7,018 nucleotides of DNA from Candidatus Poseidoniaceae archaeon. GTDB taxonomy: Archaea; Thermoplasmatota; Poseidoniia; Poseidoniales; Poseidoniaceae. The position numbers were made by a program, and so were the translations under genes. The notes under the pieces are model-generated. The model saw only the letters and a list, made by a program, of their open reading frames with translations. It was not told the DNA's origin and did no database searches. The DNA lies in NCBI GenBank assembly GCA_022452125.1, contig JAKURJ010000057.1, positions 1-7,018 of the forward strand. The letters are read 5' to 3'. Position 1 is the first letter of the stretch. Each line of letters opens with the position of its first letter. Positions 1 to 4,783 of this stretch are shown here, piece after piece.

Positions 1-2041
1 CAGAGCATTAGATTTGCACCCAGAATTAATCATCGATGCGGCTGCAGCTGCCGAAATTATCGAAAACGACCTATTCACCGCAGGCGGTGAAGTCGAAGTA
101 GGAATCGATAGAGACGGCCGCAGATGGACACTAGTTTGCTTTGCAGAGGATCTAGTCGATGAGACCAAATCTCTCGAATCCGATGATGTTTGGTTGGTTA
201 GCGGTGGTGGTTCTGGCGTAACTGCGGCATCAATCATAGGCGTAGCAAATGCAAGCCAAGGTGCTGGTGCAACATTCCTATTGCTAGGACGCAGTAGTCT
301 TGCGGAAGAGACTTCTTCATGGCTAGATTGGTCTGAAGAACAACTCAATGCTCGCAAGATGGAATTGCGTGAAACTCTGATGGCCGAATCAGAAAGCGGT
401 AAGATAACCATGGTTGAATGGAATAATGCATGGACTAAACTGACTAGAAGCATGGATATCTATCGAACAATTAGCGAAATTGAGGCTACTGGCAACCACG
501 CTGAGTACCACTCCGCAAATGTAACTGATGCTGACGCCATCAGTTCAGCAGTAGGTGGCCGCTCAGTGACAGGAATTGTCCACGGAGCGGGCCTAGAAGA
601 ATCCAAACTAGTTGCAGATAAATCTTGGAGCACATTTGATTTGATTGTCAGAGTCAAGGTCGACGGCTGGAAAGCATTGACTTCAGCAGCCGGTGATTCT
701 CTGAGATTCGCGTGTGCCTTCACCAGCGTAGCTGGTAGGTTTGGCAACGGCGGACAAACCGATTACGCAGCGGCCAACTCGATATTGGACGCTGAAATGG
801 CACGAATGACCGCTAACTCGGAGTGCAGAGCCGTTGCTATTGGCTGGACAGGATGGCGTGACGTAGGTATGGCTACTCGAGGTTCAATCGAGGCAGTATT
901 CGAATCCGCAGGAATAGAGACTCTAGCGGTTGATGTTGGTGTGGAGATATTCGTTGGTGAAGCCTTAGCAGGCGGAAAGCGAAGAGTGTTGGGTTGTGGC
1001 TCTCTCGGACTTATGGACCGCTATGATTCGTTTAGAGAAGCTCCGTTGAAGTTACCTGCACAGATGGCAGCATCTATTGCAGACCCTCGCAGATTCCCTC
1101 TGATTGACAAACTGGTTTCCCTAGATGAAGGTAAATCCCTCGTCTCACAATGTACGCTTTCAGTACAAGACCATCCATTCCTGAGCGACCATGCGATTGA
1201 TGGTGTACCATATCACCCAGGAGTGATGGCGATGGAGATGTTTGCAGAGAACTCTCTTCTATTGATTCCAGAACACTGTATTGCAGGATTTGAGGATGTT
1301 ACGTTCGGACTACCTGTCAAGATAATGAAAGGTGCAATGACTGTTCGCATTGAGGCTGAATTAGTCAAGACCGAAGGCGATTTGAAATGGGTCCATTGCC
1401 GGTTAGTATCCGATTTGGTGAATTCCAAGGGCGAAGTATTCGGCGAGCCTAGGATGCATCATGAAGCGAAGGTAAGATTGGTTTCTTCTAGCGACGATAT
1501 GGGCGACTTCCTACAAAGTGAAGTCGAATCACTGCCAGCGATTGGAACTCCACCTGATGGTGAATTACAACACCATTCTAGTTTCATCTACCTAAGATAC
1601 TTCCACGGCCCTAGGTTCCAGTCACATGGAGGCGTACTGCGTGGAATTGAGGGTGGAGTTGATGGAATAGCATTGATGCGCCATCAACTGCCTGCTACTG
1701 ACCAATTCGCTTTGGAGAGTGAAGGTGAAGAAGTTCTGCTCGATGCATTACCTATGTTGATTGAGGCAGGATTCCAAAATGCAGGATTAGCAGCTATGGA
1801 AAGCGATGGCTTCTCAAGCCTACCAATTGGAATTGAATGGTCGACCATGCTGCGAGTTCCGGATGCAGATGAGAGACTACGTGTCCGTTCTGTAAAGGTC
1901 GCTAGTGAAGATGCAGGAGTAACTGTTCACGATGTAGTAGTAGTCGGAGACGATGATGCACCAGTATTGTCGCTCAAGGGATTGAGACTCAAAGCGATGG
2001 GCGAAGTTCCAGAAGACCAAAGATTCAGCCTGTCGAGGTGA
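1..2041 (+). CDS. PfaA/PKS-like synthase, C-terminal ketoreductase + dehydratase part (5' truncated)
   Basis: This is the C-terminal end of a type I polyketide or polyunsaturated-fatty-acid-type synthase. The frame is open to the left edge, so the TTG at 14 is probably an internal Leu and the true start lies outside the window. Residues are counted from that TTG (675 aa). Residues about 58-335 form a ketoreductase: a Rossmann glycine motif SGGGSGVT (63-70), LGRSS (91-95), HGAG (190-193), and a KR-type catalytic set K215, S238, Y251, N255 within SVAGRFGN and DYAAAN, which predicts reduction of 3-ketoacyl groups with NADPH. Residues about 355-660 form a double-hotdog dehydratase with an exact HxxxGxxxxP motif (H393, G397, P402), YFHGPRFQ (529-536) and a candidate catalytic Asp in LLDALPM (D577). 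The usual Gln/His four residues after that Asp is Met here. The KR-then-DH order fits PfaA-like and enediyne-like iterative synthases. The KS, AT and carrier domains expected upstream are not visible. The phosphopantetheinyl transferase starts 1 base downstream, so the two are almost certainly co-transcribed. The family is clear; the product (PUFA, polyketide or other acyl chain) is not. Confidence 0.9.
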   Translation, partial: RALDLHPELIIDAAAAAEIIENDLFTAGGEVEVGIDRDGRRWTLVCFAEDLVDETKSLESDDVWLVSGGGSGVTAASIIGVANASQGAGATFLLLGRSSLAEETSSWLDWSEEQLNARKMELRETLMAESESGKITMVEWNNAWTKLTRSMDIYRTISEIEATGNHAEYHSANVTDADAISSAVGGRSVTGIVHGAGLEESKLVADKSWSTFDLIVRVKVDGWKALTSAAGDSLRFACAFTSVAGRFGNGGQTDYAAANSILDAEMARMTANSECRAVAIGWTGWRDVGMATRGSIEAVFESAGIETLAVDVGVEIFVGEALAGGKRRVLGCGSLGLMDRYDSFREAPLKLPAQMAASIADPRRFPLIDKLVSLDEGKSLVSQCTLSVQDHPFLSDHAIDGVPYHPGVMAMEMFAENSLLLIPEHCIAGFEDVTFGLPVKIMKGAMTVRIEAELVKTEGDLKWVHCRLVSDLVNSKGEVFGEPRMHHEAKVRLVSSSDDMGDFLQSEVESLPAIGTPPDGELQHHSSFIYLRYFHGPRFQSHGGVLRGIEGGVDGIALMRHQLPATDQFALESEGEEVLLDALPMLIEAGFQNAGLAAMESDGFSSLPIGIEWSTMLRVPDADERLRVRSVKVASEDAGVTVHDVVVVGDDDAPVLSLKGLRLKAMGEVPEDQRFSLSR
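2035..2041 (+). promoter_or_regulatory. Shine-Dalgarno-like GAGGTGA for the phosphopantetheinyl transferase
   Basis: GAGGTGA matches the complement of the archaeal/bacterial 16S rRNA 3' end and overlaps the stop codon (TGA, 2039-2041) of the synthase gene. Its spacing suits the ATG at 2046 slightly better than the adjacent ATG at 2043. The overlap suggests translational coupling between synthase and transferase. Confidence 0.6.
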
Positions 2042-2042
2042 G

Positions 2043-2735
2043 ATGATGGAAATAATGGATCCAATAGAGGGTCCTAAGATGATGCTAGCAAGAATGCCTA
2101 TTCGGGATTGCAAGAGCATATTCTCCGAAGATATTCCTAGAGCAACAGCGAAAAGACTTGCAGACCACAATTCTGGACGCCTTCTTCTGGAGAGGTGTCT
2201 GGAGCACTGGGATATTCCTCTTGACTTGATTGAAGTCCTTCGCACGGAGCATCGAGCACCATACTTGTCATGGATAAACGGTGTTTGGAGAAATGAGCCA
2301 CTTCCGGGAATAAGCATCGGTCATTGCGAGAATTGGGCGGTATGTGCGCTCATCGAGCCAGGCTATTGGATTGGCATAGATGCAGAGAGAAAAGATAGAG
2401 AAATTCAGACCAACGCTTTCGACATGATGGCCAAGGGTGAAGAGTTGAATTTTCTAATTGAAAATTCAAAAATAGCAATTGAAACTTGGACTGCAAAAGA
2501 AGCGGTTCAAAAGGCCGAAAAACTCGGAATGCACCTTAATCCAAGAGACATTAATTTGAACGAATACAATGTTGAATCATTCATCCACGAAGACCTGATG
2601 ATTTCAGTCTCCTGGCGTAAAGCTGGACTAAACCCAAAGACTGCTGAGGATGATTTACTCGATGCTACGGCAGAAGCGATGAAGCAAAATCCAGATTTCA
2701 GTGTTGGATGTAAAACGGTCAGAAATAATCTGTAA
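2043..2735 (+). CDS. Sfp-type 4'-phosphopantetheinyl transferase
   Basis: This 230-residue protein should transfer the phosphopantetheine arm from CoA to a serine of an acyl carrier domain, converting apo-synthase to its active form. The family signatures are present in order: RAPYLSW (71-77), the substrate-binding SIGH (91-94), GIDAE with the expected Mg ligands D113 and E115, and WTAKEAVQKA (149-158), whose W149, K152, E153 and K157 match the WxxKEAxxK signature of the Sfp superfamily. The length is normal for Sfp-type enzymes (about 220-240 aa). ATGs at 2043 and 2046 are both possible starts; the GAGGTGA overlapping the upstream stop favours either over later in-frame ATGs at 2055 and 2079. 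The position directly behind the KR-DH synthase matches the role of PfaE-like activators, or of the fused transferase at the end of enediyne synthases, here as a separate protein. Family assignment is firm; the carrier-protein partner is inferred from linkage. Confidence 0.92.
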   Translation: MMEIMDPIEGPKMMLARMPIRDCKSIFSEDIPRATAKRLADHNSGRLLLERCLEHWDIPLDLIEVLRTEHRAPYLSWINGVWRNEPLPGISIGHCENWAVCALIEPGYWIGIDAERKDREIQTNAFDMMAKGEELNFLIENSKIAIETWTAKEAVQKAEKLGMHLNPRDINLNEYNVESFIHEDLMISVSWRKAGLNPKTAEDDLLDATAEAMKQNPDFSVGCKTVRNNL

Positions 2736-2769
2736 CACAAAATACACCCTTTGATTAATGATGAACTTC

Positions 2770-2776
2770 AGGTGAT
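2770..2776 (+). promoter_or_regulatory. Shine-Dalgarno-like AGGTGAT for the MerT-like gene
   Basis: AGGTGAT is a perfect 7-base complement to the canonical 16S rRNA 3' end and sits 3 bases before the ATG at 2780. It fixes the start of the membrane protein and shows that this gene is translated from a leadered mRNA, probably the same transcript as the transferase 44 bases upstream. Confidence 0.6.
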
Positions 2777-2779
2777 AAC

Positions 2780-3181
2780 ATGGACAAGGGATTGTGGAAG
2801 TGGATTTCATCCTCAGCCATCGTCGCGTCCATGTGTTGCCTGCCATCTGTCGTCATGGTGATGTTCGGCTTAGCATCAGTATCAACCGCTGCTGCGCTTT
2901 CTGATACTCTGTATTGGGGCAAGGATGGTTATTGGTGGTTCAGGCCAACTATGTTGATTATTGCAGGGATTTTGGTATCAGCAGGCCTAGTTTCATACTT
3001 CAGGAATCAAGGTGTGTGCACTCTTGATGATGTGAAAAGAGAGAGAAGGAAAGTGATCAACACATCTTTGCTTGCATTCACCGTTGCAATTCTTGGATAC
3101 CTATTCTTCAACTATGTAGTCCTAGAAATCCTTGGTATTGCTGTAGGTCTTCCTTGGGAAGATGATGCGTTCTGGAACTAA
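2780..3181 (+). CDS. Small three-helix membrane protein with MerT-like CC-P motif
   Basis: This 133-residue integral membrane protein has three predicted helices at about 10-40, 56-73 and 95-121. Helix 1 carries the pair C19-C20 followed by Leu-Pro, helix 2 starts at an Arg-Pro (55-56), a third cysteine (C80) lies in the loop after helix 2, and a strongly basic segment (KRERRK, 86-91) precedes helix 3. This layout (Cys-Cys in helix 1, RP before helix 2, Cys in the following loop, then helix 3) is that of mercuric-ion transporters of the MerT type, about 116 aa. I infer a metal or thiol-related membrane role; similarity is by pattern only and overall identity looks low. No MerA, MerP or MerR is visible nearby. 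It has a good ribosome site and follows the transferase by 44 bases, so it may be in the same operon, though nothing ties it to lipid synthesis. Its stop codon overlaps the stop of the convergent small gene by 4 bases. Confidence 0.7.
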   Translation: MDKGLWKWISSSAIVASMCCLPSVVMVMFGLASVSTAAALSDTLYWGKDGYWWFRPTMLIIAGILVSAGLVSYFRNQGVCTLDDVKRERRKVINTSLLAFTVAILGYLFFNYVVLEILGIAVGLPWEDDAFWN

Positions 3182-3348
3182 TAATAAGCAATCCAGATGT
3201 AAATCCCAGTTAGTATTGACATTGGAACTAGATAGTACAATACTCTCAGGAATTGATGCCCTTTCTTCTTCTCTTTGAAGAATTCATTGTCTTCAACAAT
3301 AGCGTGACCAGCAGCGGCAATTAGTTCCCCTACTGCTGCATCTACCAT
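3178..3348 (-). CDS. Small single-helix membrane protein, 56 aa, unrecognised
   Basis: A 56-codon ORF starts at an ATG (3348-3346) and ends at TAG (3180-3178). An in-frame TGA immediately precedes the ATG, so this is the only full-length start. The predicted protein has a coherent make-up: an Ala-rich amphipathic N-terminus (about 1-19), an acidic then Lys-rich segment EFFKEKKKGHQF (22-33), and a hydrophobic helix of about 19 residues (37-55: aromatic- and Ile-rich, ending WIAYY). The Lys cluster before the helix predicts an N-inside orientation. GTGAT three bases before the start is a partial ribosome site. The start lies 4 bases after the stop of the 40-codon ORF, as in an operon. The end overlaps the convergent MerT-like gene by 4 bases. 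I do not recognise the family. Coding status rests on composition and arrangement. Confidence 0.62.
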   Translation of the reverse strand: MVDAAVGELIAAAGHAIVEDNEFFKEKKKGHQFLRVLYYLVPMSILTGIYIWIAYY

Positions 3349-3352
3349 TCAA

Positions 3353-3475
3353 TCACATCTCGTTCATGTTACGAATTTCAGGAGTTTGGTCAGCGATGAC
3401 GAACAGAGTTGTGAGGGCCAGCGCAGATATTCGACGACTCATGCGCTTCGCGCATATTGCAAACCACTTCAACAT
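3353..3475 (-). CDS. Possible small protein, 40 aa, basic with one hydrophobic stretch
   Basis: A 40-codon ORF runs from an ATG at 3475 to TGA (3355-3353). The product would have a basic N-terminus (residues 1-15 include K3, K10, R11, R14, R15), a hydrophobic stretch ISALALTTLFVIA (16-28) and a polar tail ending TPEIRNMNEM. It could be a tiny membrane protein or a signal-like peptide. It is followed after 4 bases by the 56-codon ORF, which suggests a two-gene unit. Alternative starts are an upstream ATG at 3499 (48 aa) and an internal ATG at 3442 (29 aa); the frame is open back to the esterase stop at 3544. A perfect 6-bp inverted repeat lies inside (3441-3455), so the stretch could instead be a structured leader RNA for the 56-codon gene. 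Not recognised; coding status is uncertain. Confidence 0.4.
   Translation of the reverse strand: MLKWFAICAKRMSRRISALALTTLFVIADQTPEIRNMNEM
3441..3455. repeat. Perfect 6-bp inverted repeat with 3-base loop
   Basis: ATGCGC and GCGCAT are separated by TTC, giving a compact hairpin on either strand. No T-run follows on either side, so it does not look like a terminator. It lies inside the 40-codon ORF (codons 7-12) and may be a coding coincidence or a hairpin in the leader of the downstream small gene. Confidence 0.35.
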
Positions 3476-3483
3476 ATTGTAAT

Positions 3484-3507
3484 GTATAATCAACGACATG
3501 CTATAGT
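3484..3507 (-). promoter_or_regulatory. Possible archaeal TATA-type promoter for the two small ORFs
   Basis: On the minus strand ACTATAG (3507-3501) ends 26 bases upstream of the ATG at 3475, the distance expected for a TATA box of a leaderless archaeal transcript. A second AT-rich element, ATTATAC (3490-3484), lies closer and would place the transcript start inside the 40-codon ORF. No clear BRE is visible and there is no Shine-Dalgarno motif before 3475. Weak evidence from composition and spacing. Confidence 0.25.
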
Positions 3508-3541
3508 TGAGAAATAGCAAGTTATCCGTATCTCTATGAAA

Positions 3542-4552
3542 CTATTTTGAGAATTGGCTAATGAAATCCCAAACAATTTCACTTGATTGAACCAAACCTT
3601 GGGTCCCTTGGAACACAACATAATCATCATTCATAGGGTTGTTAGCATATGGATTATGCTGGGCGGCATAGATTGTCATAAGTCGGATTTGAGCATCATT
3701 TTCACAATTAGAAAACCCTTGAATTGTGTATAGGGCGTTTGTTAGGTAAGTTTCCAATCCTCCAGTACAGTTGTTTAGTTCACTCCACTCGAAAATGTTC
3801 TCAATTGCCCCTGTATCGTAAGCCTCAGGGTTTTTCCACATTTCTTCATTCCATGGTACACTCATCACAGTTGATTCGTAAAGAACGACTTGGTCTAGGA
3901 AGCCATGCACTTCCATAATTGGTATTGGAGAATAACTTGTTGTGTGCTCAGTTAGCAGGTACATCGACATACATCCAACTGCTGCAAAGATGTGGCTTGA
4001 TTCCATAGCTAGTCTCTGTGACATAGCGCAGCCGTTAGACCACCCAGATGCATAGATTCTGTTCGTGTCAATATTGTATTTTTCAATTACAACTTCAATC
4101 ATTTTTTCGATGAAGCCTACATCATCAATATCTTCGTTAACCGAGTGAGAGCAACACCACCCAGCATTCCACGCCTGGTTTACGTTACCTGTTAGTTTGT
4201 CAACACTAGAATCTCCATCTGGATAAACAACAATCAGGCCTTCATCATCTGCAATCGAATCAAAAGCTGACATGTGCTTTTGTTCAGTTGAATCTGAGCC
4301 AAATCCATGCATGTCAACAATTAGTGGAACAGAAATTGTAGGGTCTAAATTTTCAGGGATATGGGTTTGCCAGCATCGTGTTAGATTACCATGATCAATG
4401 CAGGTGAATATACCATCTTCGAAATAATCTGGAACTTCGCTGCCACTACTGTCGCTAGAGTAGTTGGATTTGTTATTCTCAGAAATGCAGCCTGTAAGGG
4501 CAAAAGACAAGATTAGCAGTGCGTGAAACGCAGCAACCATCTTCCCTGCCAT
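3542..4552 (-). CDS. Secreted lipoprotein esterase, PHB-depolymerase/feruloyl-esterase (LpqC-like) family
   Basis: This is a 336-residue alpha/beta-hydrolase, counted from the ATG at 4552; a TTG at 4564 would add four residues. The N-terminus is a lipoprotein signal: lysine-containing start, hydrophobic core and lipobox FALTGC, with C22 the predicted lipid-anchored residue. A Ser/Asn-rich linker of about 20 residues follows, so the enzyme should sit outside the membrane. The hydrolase fold shows HGFG (82-85, oxyanion hole), VVYPDG (108-113), DIDDVGFI (141-148), the nucleophile elbow GWSNG with S172, a candidate acid D220 in HGFLDQVV, and a candidate base H299 in AAQHNPY. The DDVGFI...YNIDTNRIYASGWSNG order is typical of PHB depolymerase/LpqC-type esterases. 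Eight further cysteines (51, 60, 133, 134, 175, 194, 262, 283) suggest disulfides, as expected for an exported protein. The likely role is hydrolysis of external polymer or polysaccharide-linked esters; the substrate cannot be read from sequence. Confidence 0.85.
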   Translation of the reverse strand: MAGKMVAAFHALLILSFALTGCISENNKSNYSSDSSGSEVPDYFEDGIFTCIDHGNLTRCWQTHIPENLDPTISVPLIVDMHGFGSDSTEQKHMSAFDSIADDEGLIVVYPDGDSSVDKLTGNVNQAWNAGWCCSHSVNEDIDDVGFIEKMIEVVIEKYNIDTNRIYASGWSNGCAMSQRLAMESSHIFAAVGCMSMYLLTEHTTSYSPIPIMEVHGFLDQVVLYESTVMSVPWNEEMWKNPEAYDTGAIENIFEWSELNNCTGGLETYLTNALYTIQGFSNCENDAQIRLMTIYAAQHNPYANNPMNDDYVVFQGTQGLVQSSEIVWDFISQFSK

Positions 4553-4577
4553 GTGCAACCCCAATACCTAACTTGAC

Positions 4578-4586
4578 ATTAAATTT
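4578..4586 (-). promoter_or_regulatory. Possible TATA element for the esterase gene
   Basis: AAATTTAAT on the minus strand lies 26-34 bases upstream of the ATG at 4552, a distance consistent with a TATA box and a leaderless transcript. A second candidate, TTTAGTATAC, is slightly further up (about 4594-4603). No strong ribosome site precedes the ATG, which agrees with leaderless initiation and favours ATG 4552 over the TTG at 4564. Confidence 0.25.
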
Positions 4587-4667
4587 CCACAGGTATACTA
4601 AATACAGGATTAGGATTAATGCGATTTCTGATTAGCTATCGCACGTTAGATGTGATTAGATTCGGAG

Positions 4668-4739
4668 TGCGGATAGCGGGAATCGAACCCACGACATGAG
4701 GTTGGAAACCTCAGGTGATAACCACTTCACCATATCCGC
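4668..4739 (-). tRNA. tRNA-Gly (anticodon UCC)
   Basis: The minus strand folds into a full cloverleaf: acceptor GCGGATA/TATCCGC, D-stem GTGA/TCAC with loop AGTGGTTA, anticodon stem TGAGG/CCTCA with loop TTTCCAA (anticodon TCC, reading GGA and GGG), variable loop TGTC, T-stem GTGGG/CCCGC with one G-T pair and loop TTCGATT. Position 73 is A, as usual for tRNA-Gly outside eukaryotic exceptions. CCA is not encoded, so it must be added by the nucleotidyltransferase. There is no intron. The gene starts 44 bases downstream of the stop codon of the repeat-protein gene on the same strand. Confidence 0.96.
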
Positions 4740-4783
4740 GTAGTAAACCATCCGAGGGCGTCTTATTCTTAGCCAATTCGGTC

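Noticed and set aside
460..747. Minus-strand ORF of 95 aa inside the synthase gene
   Set aside because: It lies fully antisense to the ketoreductase domain, whose motifs are intact; the antisense product has no recognisable features.
1877..2317. Minus-strand ORF of 146 aa across the synthase/transferase junction
   Set aside because: It is antisense to two well-supported genes and its composition (Ser/Ile/Arg-rich, no motif) is that of a shadow frame.
3259..3276. Pyrimidine-rich tract as a transcription terminator for the plus-strand operon
   Set aside because: It is C-interrupted rather than a T-run and is explained by Glu/Lys codons of the minus-strand 56-codon gene; kept only as a possibility.
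4668..4739. tRNA gene as an integration (attachment) site
   Set aside because: No partial copy of the tRNA 3' end, integrase or other mobile-element gene is visible in the window.
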